Assembly (NCBI RefSeq): GCF_019890675.1
Contig: NZ_JAIOAA010000013.1
Coordinates: 62,001 to 126,000 of the forward strand
Direction: 5' to 3'
Origin: Micromonospora sp. PLK6-60
Lineage (GTDB): Bacteria > Actinomycetota > Actinomycetes > Mycobacteriales > Micromonosporaceae
Length of the DNA: 64,000 nt
Shown: one piece after another, positions 9,983 to 18,306 of the stretch
Position numbering within the stretch: position 1 is the stretch's first letter
Layout: the number at the start of each line of letters is the position of its first letter
Notes under the pieces: model-generated
Seen by the model: only the letters and a program-made list of their open reading frames with translations
Database searches by the model: none
What the model was told of the DNA's origin: nothing
Program-made: the position numbers and the translations under genes

Positions 9983-10015
9983 GGCGGCCGGGAGGCGCCA
10001 GGCCCGCCGATAGGA

Positions 10016-10321
10016 TCAGCCGCGTTCCCGCCCGGGTAGCGGATCACCACGGAGAAATGCTTCGTACGCCGGACGGACGTCGTCGTCGATCTCGGGCCGG
10101 ACGCCGCGGTAGCGGGTGTCCGCGCGGTCGCGATGCGGGCCGGAGAGCCAGTACTCCTCGTCGGTGTCGACGTCGTAGAAGTTGGCGTCGTACATCCCGC
10201 GCCCGCGTCGGAGCCTTCTGCCATGCCAGTACGCCGTTTGCCAGCTCTTGCTGAACCGCACGTAGCTGATCCACGCCGGCCCGCTGTCGGTGTCGTGGCC
10301 CGTCTTCAGCTGTACGAACAT
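10016..10321 (-). CDS. Conserved hypothetical protein, about 100 residues
   Basis: A small acidic/aromatic protein (MFVQLKTGHDTDSGPAWISY...). A conserved-looking core WQTAYWHGRRL and a second block YDVDTDEEYWLSGP resemble small uncharacterised actinobacterial proteins with no assigned function. ATG 10321 is preferred; an in-frame GTG at 10336 would add five residues. There is no signal peptide or membrane segment. It is separated from the upstream DUF2188 gene by a perfect hairpin, so it is probably transcribed alone. Confidence 0.75.
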   Translation of the reverse strand: MFVQLKTGHDTDSGPAWISYVRFSKSWQTAYWHGRRLRRGRGMYDANFYDVDTDEEYWLSGPHRDRADTRYRGVRPEIDDDVRPAYEAFLRGDPLPGRERG

Positions 10322-10393
10322 CACCCGTTCCGGCACGGCGTACAGGATGACACGGTGCGGCTCCCCGGGTCGGTTCCGATCTGCGACCGGGAG

Positions 10394-10428
10394 AGGTCCC
10401 GGCGGGTTCGTCGAACCCGCCGGGACCT
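10394..10428. terminator. Perfect 17-bp stem hairpin
   Basis: Arms AGGTCCCGGCGGGTTCG (10394-10410) and its exact complement (10412-10428) form a near-continuous 35-bp palindrome. It lies downstream of the DUF2188 gene, which is transcribed leftwards, and before the next leftward gene. There is no U-tract, as is usual for actinomycete terminators. Confidence 0.7.
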
Positions 10429-10481
10429 TCGGCTCGCCAAGGCCGGACGGCCGTGCGGCCGCCGTCGGCGCTGCCGGTGGT

Positions 10482-10712
10482 TCAGCCCGGGATCTCCCGG
10501 GGGTCGCGGCTGCGGGGGTAGGTGTTCTTCTCGCCGATCGTGCCGTCCTGCTTCTTGATCACGTGCTCGGTCTCGCGCTCCGCGGCCAAATCCCGGCCGG
10601 CCGCCACCGCTTCCGCCTTGGTGTCGTGCCGGCTGCTCGCCCGCTCGTTGCCCTCCGGGCGGTTCTTCCACTGCCCGTCCTGCTGGTAGGTGTCGATGTC
10701 ACCCTTGGCCAT
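10482..10712 (-). CDS. DUF2188 domain protein
   Basis: A 76-residue hydrophilic protein (MAKGDIDTYQQDGQWKNRPEGNERASS...). It has the DUF2188 features: an N-terminal strand ending in W-K-N, a central helix with A-AA-GRDLAA, and a C-terminal strand HVIKKQDGTIGEKNTYP. The role of the family is unknown; members are small, abundant proteins often linked to stress in actinobacteria. A GGGAGG lies about 11 nt before the ATG. It is followed by a perfect hairpin terminator. Confidence 0.85.
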   Translation of the reverse strand: MAKGDIDTYQQDGQWKNRPEGNERASSRHDTKAEAVAAGRDLAAERETEHVIKKQDGTIGEKNTYPRSRDPREIPG

Positions 10713-10876
10713 GTCCGTGTCGCCTCCCTCGGTCCGTGCGTGGTCGATGGTGAATGTGCCCGCGCGGCCGGACGGCGAATCCTCCCGCGATCGGTGGATC
10801 CGCGGGCGCCGTCACGCCGCCGGTCGCGCCGGACATCCCTCGTCCCCAGGCAGGGGACAGGTGGAGGTGCCGTGCG

Positions 10877-11281
10877 TCATCGACCCAGGATCTCCAGGTA
10901 GTGCGGGTTGTGCATGATGCCCAGCACGTTCCCGAACGGGTCGATCACCGATGCCGTCACGAAGCCGGACGTTCGTGGCGTGAGCGGCTGGTACTCCGTG
11001 GCACCCATCGACAGCAGCTTGTGGAACGTCGCGTCGATGTCGTCGACGTGCCAGTACATGACGACGCCGCCGGGGCCGGGCGCGGCGCCCGCCGGCGCGT
11101 ACCGGCGGTCGATCAGGCCCAGCTCGTCCAGGCTGTCGCCGATGCGGAACTCGACGTAGGCGGGCGGCCCGTCGACCGGGCGCACGAAGTAGGGCTCGGC
11201 GTCGAGCAGTTCGGCGTACCACCGGGTGGCCGCCGCCAGGTCGTCGGCCCAGTAGTTGATCGTGGCGAATCCGCGCAACAT
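10877..11281 (-). CDS. VOC (glyoxalase/bleomycin-resistance fold) protein
   Basis: A 134-residue single-domain VOC protein with paired beta-alpha-beta-beta-beta modules: FATINYWADDLAAATRWYAELL at the start and FVTASVIDPFGNVLGIMHNPHY at the end. The ending matches the DPxGNxxGI motif of the superfamily. VOC proteins are metal-dependent lyases, dioxygenases or drug-binding proteins; the substrate cannot be inferred. It is divergent from a WYL regulator across a long palindrome, so it is probably that regulator's target. Confidence 0.88.
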   Translation of the reverse strand: MLRGFATINYWADDLAAATRWYAELLDAEPYFVRPVDGPPAYVEFRIGDSLDELGLIDRRYAPAGAAPGPGGVVMYWHVDDIDATFHKLLSMGATEYQPLTPRTSGFVTASVIDPFGNVLGIMHNPHYLEILGR

Positions 11282-11323
11282 TGGTGCTTCCTTTCCTTCG
11301 GTCGGTGACAGGGACCATCCTCC

Positions 11324-11358
11324 GGCCTAAAGTGCTCACCAACTGACCACTTTGGGCC
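11324..11358. promoter_or_regulatory. Candidate WYL-regulator operator
   Basis: The arms GGCCTAAAGTGCTCA (11324-11338) and TGACCACTTTGGGCC (11344-11358) are inverted repeats matching at 13 of 15 positions with a 5-nt spacer. The site lies in the 89-bp gap between the divergent VOC and WYL genes, ending 12 nt before the WYL start. The position suggests autoregulation and control of the VOC gene; this is inference. Confidence 0.65.
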
Positions 11359-11370
11359 GAGGGTGGAGAG

Positions 11371-12354
11371 ATGCGCGCTGACCGCCTCGTCGCCGCTCTC
11401 CTGATCATGCAGACCCGCGGTCGGGTGACCGCAGCCGAACTGGCCGGCGAGCTCGAGGTGTCGGTCGCCACCGCCCGCCGCGACCTGGAGGCGCTGTCGG
11501 CGGCGGGTATCCCGGTCTATCCGCAGCCGGGACGCGGCGGCGGCTGGGCGCTGGTCGGCGGGGCCCGCACCGACCTGTCCGGCCTGTCGGCCACCGAAGC
11601 CCAGGCGCTGTTCCTGCTCGCCGGCCCGGCCGCGACCGTCTCCGACGAGGTCAGGGCGGCCCTGCGCAAACTCCTCCGGGCGCTGCCGCAGACCTTCCGG
11701 GCCGACGCCCGGGCCGCCGCCGACGCCACGATGATCGACCCCGCCCGCTGGGGTGAGCCGGACCGCCGCCGCCCGCAACTGGTCGACCTGCTGCAGACCT
11801 CCGTCATCCGGCAGCGCAAACTCCGGCTGACCTACACCGGCCGCACCCGGGAGCAGACCGAACGGCTGGTCGATCCCTGGGGCCTGGTCGACAAGGACGA
11901 CGTCTGGTATCTGGTCGCCGGGACCGACCAGGGTCGGCGCACCTTCCGCGTCGACCGGATCGTCGCCGCCGAGCCCACCGACCTACCCGCCGAACGTCCC
12001 GACGACTTCACCCTCCAGGCCGCCTGGCAACACGTCGTCGACGAGGTCGAACAGCGACGTTCCCGCACCTGGGCGACCGTCCTCGTCGACAGCAGGTTCG
12101 TGTCCGTGCTGCGGAACCAGTTCGGCCGGCACTGCCACCCCGACGACGAACCCGGCGACGGCCCGACCCGGGTCCGCCTCGCCGCACCGACCCCGCTGGA
12201 CCTCGCCCGGAACCTCGCCGGCTGGGGCGCGCTGATCGAGGTGGTCGAACCCCGCTCCGTCCAGGCGGAGCTGGCGCGCATCGGCGCCGAACTCGTCACC
12301 CGCTACCCCCGCGGACCCGGCTCGACGGACGAACCCGGTCCGGGCACGACCTAA
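11371..12354 (+). CDS. WYL-domain transcriptional regulator (DeoR-type HTH)
   Basis: This 327-residue regulator has an N-terminal DeoR-type helix-turn-helix (VTAAELAGELEVSVATARRDLEAL, residues about 16-40), a wing (GGGWALVGG), and a WYL domain (about 145-215, with LVDPWGLVDKDDVWYLVAGT). The C-terminal part has the WCX-type extension. WYL proteins sense nucleic-acid or nucleotide-like or metabolite ligands and often control the neighbouring gene, here the divergent VOC protein. The ATG is only 2 nt from GGAG, so translation may be inefficient or leaderless. Confidence 0.9.
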   Translation: MRADRLVAALLIMQTRGRVTAAELAGELEVSVATARRDLEALSAAGIPVYPQPGRGGGWALVGGARTDLSGLSATEAQALFLLAGPAATVSDEVRAALRKLLRALPQTFRADARAAADATMIDPARWGEPDRRRPQLVDLLQTSVIRQRKLRLTYTGRTREQTERLVDPWGLVDKDDVWYLVAGTDQGRRTFRVDRIVAAEPTDLPAERPDDFTLQAAWQHVVDEVEQRRSRTWATVLVDSRFVSVLRNQFGRHCHPDDEPGDGPTRVRLAAPTPLDLARNLAGWGALIEVVEPRSVQAELARIGAELVTRYPRGPGSTDEPGPGTT

Positions 12355-12640
12355 GCCCTGCCGGGCGGCCCCACCCGTCGGGTCGTCCCGGGGCGGGTGG
12401 TCGCCGTACGGCGATCAGGACGGCTGTCCAGCGTCTTCCGGTGACCTTGACCGGCGGGAAGGCGCCGGTTCCCGTCGCGTCGTGCCCGAGGGCCGACGCC
12501 GAAATCGGCGACATCGGTCTATGGCAGACCAGCGCGATGATCGACATTATGGGAGTCGCGGTGACCCCGCATGAGAATCGGCGAACGCCTGACCGCCAAG
12601 AGGCGGGGCCGAGGCCGAGGGCCTCCCGGCGACCAAGGAG

Positions 12641-14176
12641 ATGCGTGTGCTTATCGGCGTTGTCAACGAGTCGAGGCGCGGGGAGACCCGGGTGGCCGCA
12701 ACCCCCACCACTGTGGTCCAGCTGTTGAAGCTGGGTTATCAGGTGGTGGTGGAACCCGCCGCCGGGGAGCCGTCGAGCTTCCCGGACGAGGCATACGTCT
12801 CCGTCGGCGCGTCCGTGGGGAATCCCCTCACCGCGGACATCGTGTTCGGGGTGAACGCGCCGTCAGCGGAGCAGCTCGACGCGCTCCGCCCGGGTGCGAC
12901 GTGGGTCAGCCTGCTGGCTCCGGCGTCGAAACCCGAACTGGTGGAGCAGCTGGCGCGTCGTCCGATCACCGCCCTCGCGATGGATGCCGTGCCGCGCATC
13001 TCCCGCGCACAGTCGCTGGACGTGCTCTCCTCAATGGCGAACATCGCGGGATACCGGGCCGTGGTGGAAGCCGCACACGCCTTCGGGCGGTTCTTCACCG
13101 GTCAGGTGACCGCTGCCGGCAAGGTGCCACCGGCGAAGGTGCTGGTGGCGGGTGCGGGTGTCGCGGGGCTCGCGGCGATCGGTGCCGCCGGCAGCCTGGG
13201 CGCCGTCGTCCGCGCCACCGATCCCCGCCCCGAGGTGGCCGACCAGGTGCGTTCGCTGGGCGGGGAGTACCTCCCGGTGGAAGCGCCCGACGTGGAGGTC
13301 TCGGCCACCGGGTACGCCAAGGAGATGTCGGAGGACTACCACGCCCGGGCGGCTGCCCTGTACGCAGCGCAGTGCCCGGACGTGGACATCATCATCACCA
13401 CCGCGTTGATCCCCGGGAAGCCGGCGCCTCTGCTGCTCACCAAGGAGATGGTGGCGAGCATGAAGCCGGGAAGCGTCATCGTCGACATGGCGGCGTCGAA
13501 CGGCGGGAACGTGGAGGGCACCATCCCCGGTGAGGCGGTCGTCACCGAGAACGGCGTGACCATCCTGGGCTACACCGACCTCGCCGCTCGCCTGCCCACC
13601 CAGGCGTCGCAGCTGTACGGCACCAACCTGGTCAACCTGATGAAGCTGCTGACGCCCGGCAAGGACGGCCAGCTCGTGCTCGACTTCGATGACGTGGTGC
13701 AGCGGTCGATGACCGTGGTCCGGGACGGCGAACTCACCTGGCCGCCACCGCCCGTGCAGGTCTCGGTGGCGCCGGTCGCGGCGGAGAAGTCAACGGAGTC
13801 GCGAGCGAAGCGGCCCGTACCGACGTCCCGCCGCGTCGCGATGGCGACGGCCGTCGGGGTGGTGCTGTTCCTGGTCGCCGCGCTGGCCCCGCCGGCGCTG
13901 CTGGGTCACCTGACGGTGTTCGCCCTGGCGATCGTGGTCGGCTACTACGTGATCGGTCACGTGCACCATGCGCTGCACACACCGCTGATGTCGGTGACCA
14001 ACGCGATCTCAGGGATCATCGTCGTCGGCGCGCTCGTGCAGATCGGTCACGGCGAGGCGTCGAACCGAGCCCTGATCACCGGGCTGTCGTCCGCCGCGAT
14101 CCTGCTGGCCAGCATCAACATCTTCGGCGGCTTCGCGGTGACCCGCCGCATGCTGACCATGTTCTCCCGCAGCTGA
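12641..14176 (+). CDS. pntA: Proton-translocating NAD(P) transhydrogenase, alpha subunit
   Basis: A 511-residue PntA. The N-terminal NAD(H)-binding domain I (AlaDH/PNT-like) includes SMANIAGYRAV and the Rossmann motif VLVAGAGVAGLAAIGAAGSLGA near residue 165. It is fused to a C-terminal membrane part with four helices from about residue 400. The enzyme drives hydride transfer from NADH to NADP using the proton gradient. Many actinobacteria, such as mycobacteria, split alpha into two chains; here it is a single E. coli-like chain. AAGGAG directly abuts ATG 12641, so GTG 12647 (6-nt spacing) may be the true start. pntB follows after 31 nt. Confidence 0.94.
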   Translation: MRVLIGVVNESRRGETRVAATPTTVVQLLKLGYQVVVEPAAGEPSSFPDEAYVSVGASVGNPLTADIVFGVNAPSAEQLDALRPGATWVSLLAPASKPELVEQLARRPITALAMDAVPRISRAQSLDVLSSMANIAGYRAVVEAAHAFGRFFTGQVTAAGKVPPAKVLVAGAGVAGLAAIGAAGSLGAVVRATDPRPEVADQVRSLGGEYLPVEAPDVEVSATGYAKEMSEDYHARAAALYAAQCPDVDIIITTALIPGKPAPLLLTKEMVASMKPGSVIVDMAASNGGNVEGTIPGEAVVTENGVTILGYTDLAARLPTQASQLYGTNLVNLMKLLTPGKDGQLVLDFDDVVQRSMTVVRDGELTWPPPPVQVSVAPVAAEKSTESRAKRPVPTSRRVAMATAVGVVLFLVAALAPPALLGHLTVFALAIVVGYYVIGHVHHALHTPLMSVTNAISGIIVVGALVQIGHGEASNRALITGLSSAAILLASINIFGGFAVTRRMLTMFSRS

Positions 14177-14207
14177 TGCCACCCCCGAGTCCTGGAGCTA
14201 CTACGAC

Positions 14208-15665
14208 ATGACTGTCGAGACCGCGGCGCAGTCCGCGTACATCGTGGCCGCGCTGCTGTTCATCCTGGCGCTCGCCGGCCTGTCCAAGCACGAGACCGCC
14301 AGGGCGGGCAACGCCCTGGGCATGGCCGGCATGGCGTTGGCCCTGGTCGCCACCGTCGCGCTGGCCGCCGAACACGGCATCGGCGGCACCGCCGCGAGCC
14401 TGCTCGTCGGGGCCACCCTGGTCGGTGCCGTCATCGGGTTGGACCGGGCAAGGCGGGTGCAGATGACCGGCATGCCCGAGCTGATCGCGCTGCTGCACTC
14501 CTTCGTCGGCCTCGCCGCCGTGCTCGTGGGCTGGAACGGTTACCTCCAGGTCGAAGGCGACCTCGACGGCGCCGAAGCGCACGCGCTTCGGGCCGAGGAG
14601 ATGCTGGGGATCCACCATGCCGAGGTCTTCATCGGCGTCTTCATCGGCGCGGTCACCTTCACCGGATCGATCGTCGCGTTCGGCAAGCTGTCGGCGCGGA
14701 TGAAGTCCGCCCCGCTGATGCTGCCCGGCAAGAACATGCTCAACCTCGGTGCCCTGGCCGCGTTCGCGTTGCTCACCGTCTGGTTCGTCCTCGACCCGCA
14801 GTTGTGGCTGCTCGTCGTGGTCACCGCGATCGCGCTGGCACTGGGCTGGCACCTGGTCGCCTCCATCGGCGGAGGTGACATGCCGGTGGTGGTGTCGATG
14901 CTGAACAGCTATTCCGGCTGGGCCGCCGCCGCGGCCGGGTTCCTGCTGGAGAACAACCTGCTCATCATCACCGGCGCGCTGGTCGGCTCCTCCGGCGCCT
15001 ACCTCTCCTACATCATGTGCCGGGCCATGAACCGGTCGTTCCTGTCCGTCATCGCAGGCGGCTTCGGTATGGAGAGCACCACCCCGGGCGAGGTGACTCA
15101 GGGCGAGCACCACGAGGTGACCGCCGAGCAGGTCGCCGACATGCTGGCGGAGGCGGACTCGGTCATCATCACCCCCGGCTACGGCATGGCGGTCGCCCAG
15201 GCGCAGCACGGCGTCGCCGAGCTCACCCGCAAGCTCCGCGAGCGGGGCATCGAGGTCCGCTTCGGCATCCACCCGGTAGCGGGCCGCCTGCCCGGCCATA
15301 TGAACGTCCTGCTGGCTGAGGCGAAGGTTCCCTACGACATCGTCCTGGAGTTGGACGAGATCAACGACGACTTCGCGCACACCTCCGTCGTGCTGGTCAT
15401 CGGCGCCAACGACACCGTCAACCCTGCTGCCGAAGACCCCGACAGCCCCATCGCCGGAATGCCCGTCCTGACCGTCTGGGAGGCAGGCCAGGTGGTGGTC
15501 TTCAAGCGCTCGATGGCCACCGGCTATGCCGGTGTCCAGAACCCGCTCTTCTTCCGGGACAACACCTCGATGTTGTTCGGGGATGCCAAGCAGCGCGTCG
15601 ACGACATCCTTGCCGCGCTCGCGACGCGCAGCCAGACCGGCCCGACGCTGACCGCCACCGGCTGA
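14208..15665 (+). CDS. pntB: Proton-translocating NAD(P) transhydrogenase, beta subunit
   Basis: A 485-residue PntB. Eight or nine membrane helices fill residues 1-265 and a C-terminal NADP(H)-binding domain III carries the GYGMAVAQAQH loop and the GIHPVAGRLPGHMNVLLAEA and VIGANDTVNPAA motifs typical of the family. With PntA it forms the membrane transhydrogenase that supplies NADPH. GGAG lies about 12 nt before the ATG. It is cotranscribed with pntA and followed by a strong hairpin at 15712-15739. Confidence 0.95.
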   Translation: MTVETAAQSAYIVAALLFILALAGLSKHETARAGNALGMAGMALALVATVALAAEHGIGGTAASLLVGATLVGAVIGLDRARRVQMTGMPELIALLHSFVGLAAVLVGWNGYLQVEGDLDGAEAHALRAEEMLGIHHAEVFIGVFIGAVTFTGSIVAFGKLSARMKSAPLMLPGKNMLNLGALAAFALLTVWFVLDPQLWLLVVVTAIALALGWHLVASIGGGDMPVVVSMLNSYSGWAAAAAGFLLENNLLIITGALVGSSGAYLSYIMCRAMNRSFLSVIAGGFGMESTTPGEVTQGEHHEVTAEQVADMLAEADSVIITPGYGMAVAQAQHGVAELTRKLRERGIEVRFGIHPVAGRLPGHMNVLLAEAKVPYDIVLELDEINDDFAHTSVVLVIGANDTVNPAAEDPDSPIAGMPVLTVWEAGQVVVFKRSMATGYAGVQNPLFFRDNTSMLFGDAKQRVDDILAALATRSQTGPTLTATG

Positions 15666-15711
15666 GGTAGGGAGGCGGCGGCGTGGTCCTCGGGTCGCCT
15701 CCCGTCGGGCG

Positions 15712-15739
15712 GGCCGAGCCGGGCCGGCCCGGCTCGGCC
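15712..15739. terminator. pntAB terminator hairpin
   Basis: A perfect 28-bp palindrome built from GGCCGAGCCGGGCC and its complement, 47 nt after the pntB stop. There is no U-tract. Confidence 0.75.
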
Positions 15740-15801
15740 GGCCAGCACGGATGACCTCCCTCCACATCGGACAGCGCCGCCTCGGGGTCGACCCGTGACT
15801 C

Positions 15802-15831
15802 TTGACACTCCTGTGTCGGGAGTGTTAAAAA
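15802..15831 (+). promoter_or_regulatory. Candidate promoter of the GH43 gene
   Basis: Consensus -35 TTGACA (15802-15807) and a -10-like TAAAAA (15826-15831, 18-nt spacer). The inverted repeat ACACTCC...GGAGTGT (15805-15825) spans the spacer. Operator 1 begins 14 nt downstream, where a bound repressor would block initiation. Confidence 0.6.
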
Positions 15832-15844
15832 TCCACTACAACCA

Positions 15845-15860
15845 GTGTTAGCGCCAACAT
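15845..15860. promoter_or_regulatory. LacI-type operator 1
   Basis: TGTTAGCGCCAACA (15846-15859) is a 14-bp palindrome with one mismatch, the TGTTAGCGCTAACA type used by LacI-family regulators of xylan/arabinan genes in actinomycetes. It lies just downstream of the candidate -10. Confidence 0.7.
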
Positions 15861-15952
15861 GAACACCGGCCGCAACAGGGTGTCGGAGTGGGGCAATCCG
15901 TCCATCACTCCTATTAACTTGGTGTTACGTCGCCCCCACTAGAGATTGGAAC

Positions 15953-15972
15953 GAGTGTTAACGCTAACACTC
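15953..15972. promoter_or_regulatory. LacI-type operator 2
   Basis: GAGTGTTAACGCTAACACTC is palindromic apart from one central pair. It shares the TGTTA-N4-TAACA core with operator 1, whose centre is 110 bp away. The pair could support looping. No LacI gene is adjacent; the only one in the window is 25 kb away and has a different operator. Confidence 0.75.
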
Positions 15973-16159
15973 GGCGACCTGCCCCGACGGTCGCTTCCAG
16001 GACGACCGGGAACCCCGAAGAGCCCGGCGCCTGCTGGACACGACATCGCCACGGAGGGACTCGGCTCTGCTCCCCGTACCCCTTCGTGAATCTCTGGATT
16101 CGACAGCCCGGGACGACTCGTGAACCGGACCGTCGATCAAGGAAAGGAAGACGTGCACC

Positions 16160-18247
16160 ATGTCTTATCTGTTGGCAAGACCGTGGAGAGTCATCCCCGT
16201 CATGATGGCGCTGATCCTGGCTGTCGGGGGTCTGGCAATCGCCCGGCCCGCGCAGGCGGACACCCACGTCATCGGCTCGTCCGACAACGGCGACGGGACG
16301 TATGACAACCCGGTGATCTGGGCAGATGTGCCTGATACGGACGTCATCCGGGTCGGGGACGCCTTCTACATGTCGAGCACGACGATGCACATGAATCCGG
16401 GTGTGCCCATCATGAAGTCCTATGACCTCGTGAACTGGGAGACCATCAGCTATGCGTACCTCGTCATGGACGACAGGCCGGCGACCACGCTGAAGAACAA
16501 CCAGAGCATGTACAGCAACGGGACCTGGGCAAGCACCCTGAGGTACAAGGACGGAACCTTCTACATCGTGGTCCCGTCACCGACGACGGGCAGGACCTAC
16601 TTCTTCCAGACCGAGGATCCGGAGCACCAGCCGTGGCGCCGGACGGAGGTCAACGCCCGGTACCACGACCCCAGCCTCCTGATGGACGACGACGGACGTA
16701 ACTGGCTCGTCTACGGCAACAATCCCCTCAGGATCATCGAGGTGAACAAGACGGTCACCGGCATCGCCGCAGGCGCCCAGTCGCAGGTGCTCATCCAGAA
16801 CATCCACGCGCCGGACCCGATCACCGGAATCACGCCCACGGGCGGGCTTGCCGAGGGCTGCCACATCCAGAAGATCAACGGCACGTACTACATCGAGTGC
16901 ATCACGTGGCCGTCGGGGAAGCCGCGTACCCAGGTCGCCCATCGCGCGAGCAGTCTTGCCGGTCCCTGGGAGTCCAAGACGATCGCCCAGGAGAACGTCG
17001 TGGTCGGCACGGGCGGTGGCGGGCCCGCCCAGGGCAACATCGTCGACGACGGGCAGGGCAACTGGTACGGCGTGGTCTTCCGCGACAGCGGCTCGGTCGG
17101 CCGGATCCCGTGGCTCATCCCGATCAACTGGACCAATGGCTGGCCGATGTACGGTGACGACGAGACCGGCCTGCACCTCACCCGGAGCGGCCCGAAGCCG
17201 ATTCAGGGCTTCCCGATGAAGAGCGTCGTGTCGTCGGACGAGTTCACCAACAGCGCGCCGAAGCCGACGTACAACGACGCGATCCTGGATCCGCTGCTGC
17301 CCGAGTACGTGTACAACGGCTCGAACCTCAAGCTCGACTGGCAGTGGAACCACAATCCGGACAACCGGTACTGGTCGCTCACCGAGCGCCCGGGTTGGCT
17401 GCGGCTCACCACGGGGCAGCTGGCCACCAACCTGCTGAACGCACGGAACTCCCTGACGCAGCGCACCTTCGGGCCGACCTCCTCCGCCCAGGTGGCGCTC
17501 GATGTCAGCAACATGAAGAACGGCGATCGCGCGGGCCTGGCGCTCTTCACCGCCCGGTACGGCACGATCGAGGTGCGCATGAACAACGGGGTCAAGACCC
17601 TCGTCATGATGAACAGCTCCTCGACCACGAACCACACCGACGTCGCGAGCTACCCCCTCACCTCGAACAAGGTCTATTTCAAGGTGGATGCGAACTTCGC
17701 GGGTCAGCTGGACCGAGGAACGTTCTACTACGGCCTCGACGGCGTGCACTGGACCCAACTCGGTAACACCCAGCAGATGAACTACAGCACGAACAACCAC
17801 TTCATGGGATACCGCTTCGCCCTGTACAACTACGCGACGACGGAACTCGGCGGTCACGTGGACTTCGACTACTACCGCATCAGCGACGAGCTGAAGGGCG
17901 CGACGCCGCTGACGGTGAAGGGCTTCTACCAGCCGGTCGGCATGGACGGGGTGGTCAACACCGTCAAGGCCGGAAGCACCGTACCGATGAAGTTCGAGGT
18001 GTTCTCGGACGCCTCGGAGGCGACCGACCCCGCCATCGCCTCCATGACGGTGGCCGATGTCGCCTGTGACGCCAGCGCGCAGACGGAAGAGATCGAGTCA
18101 CTCGCCACCGGCGAGAACTCGCTCACCTACACCGACGGTCACTTCCAGTACAACTGGAAGACCCCGAAGAGCCCCGGCACCTGCTACGCCGTAACCGCCA
18201 CCATTCAAGACGGATCTCGCATCACCGCTCAATTCAAACTGCGCTAG
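16160..18247 (+). CDS. Secreted GH43 glycoside hydrolase with C-terminal PxKF domain
   Basis: A 695-residue secreted enzyme with a signal peptide ending near ARPAQA|D (residue 33). The five-bladed GH43 beta-propeller (about 45-340) shows the general-base Asp region WADVPDTDVIRVGD, the modulator Asp in RYHDPSLLMDDDG and the acid Glu in GGLAEGCHIQKING. A beta-sandwich module (about 365-575) and a PxKF-type domain (about 590-695, GFYQPVGMDGVVNTVKAG) follow. GH43 members are beta-xylosidases or alpha-L-arabinofuranosidases, so hemicellulose side-chain removal is likely; exact specificity is unknown. GGAAAGGAAG lies 9 nt before the ATG. Two LacI-type operators lie upstream. Codon third positions are visibly less GC-rich than the neighbours, suggesting acquisition by transfer. 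Confidence 0.92.
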   Translation: MSYLLARPWRVIPVMMALILAVGGLAIARPAQADTHVIGSSDNGDGTYDNPVIWADVPDTDVIRVGDAFYMSSTTMHMNPGVPIMKSYDLVNWETISYAYLVMDDRPATTLKNNQSMYSNGTWASTLRYKDGTFYIVVPSPTTGRTYFFQTEDPEHQPWRRTEVNARYHDPSLLMDDDGRNWLVYGNNPLRIIEVNKTVTGIAAGAQSQVLIQNIHAPDPITGITPTGGLAEGCHIQKINGTYYIECITWPSGKPRTQVAHRASSLAGPWESKTIAQENVVVGTGGGGPAQGNIVDDGQGNWYGVVFRDSGSVGRIPWLIPINWTNGWPMYGDDETGLHLTRSGPKPIQGFPMKSVVSSDEFTNSAPKPTYNDAILDPLLPEYVYNGSNLKLDWQWNHNPDNRYWSLTERPGWLRLTTGQLATNLLNARNSLTQRTFGPTSSAQVALDVSNMKNGDRAGLALFTARYGTIEVRMNNGVKTLVMMNSSSTTNHTDVASYPLTSNKVYFKVDANFAGQLDRGTFYYGLDGVHWTQLGNTQQMNYSTNNHFMGYRFALYNYATTELGGHVDFDYYRISDELKGATPLTVKGFYQPVGMDGVVNTVKAGSTVPMKFEVFSDASEATDPAIASMTVADVACDASAQTEEIESLATGENSLTYTDGHFQYNWKTPKSPGTCYAVTATIQDGSRITAQFKLR

Positions 18248-18251
18248 ACGA

Positions 18252-18300
18252 CACCGACGGGGGAGGGGCTGCGCACGCCGCAGCCCCTCCCTCCTCGGTG
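18252..18300. terminator. Bidirectional terminator between convergent genes
   Basis: Inner arms GGGAGGGGCTGCG (18261-18273) and its exact complement (18279-18291) are enclosed by outer arms CACCGA/TCGGTG (18252-18257, 18295-18300). It lies immediately between the GH43 stop and the stop of the leftward PP2C-like gene. Confidence 0.85.
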
Positions 18301-18306
18301 CGGCGG

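Larger units (their letters stand above)
15666..16159. other. 494-bp intergenic region between pntB and the GH43 gene
   Basis: Holds the pntAB terminator, then a markedly AT-richer stretch (about 15800-15975) with a consensus-like promoter and two LacI-type operators, and a roughly 170-nt leader before the GH43 Shine-Dalgarno. TTAAC/GTTA half-sites also occur at 15914-15928. No further gene is visible. Confidence 0.75.

Noticed and set aside
1..10000. A biosynthetic gene cluster implied by the LAL and SARP regulators
   Set aside because: No polyketide synthase, NRPS, terpene synthase or RiPP enzyme is present. The regulators may control genes outside the window.
12401..12414. TCGCCGTACGGCGA palindrome upstream of pntA as an operator
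   Set aside because: A short palindrome of common GC-rich words with no regulator adjacent and no promoter next to it. It could equally be part of the WYL gene terminator.
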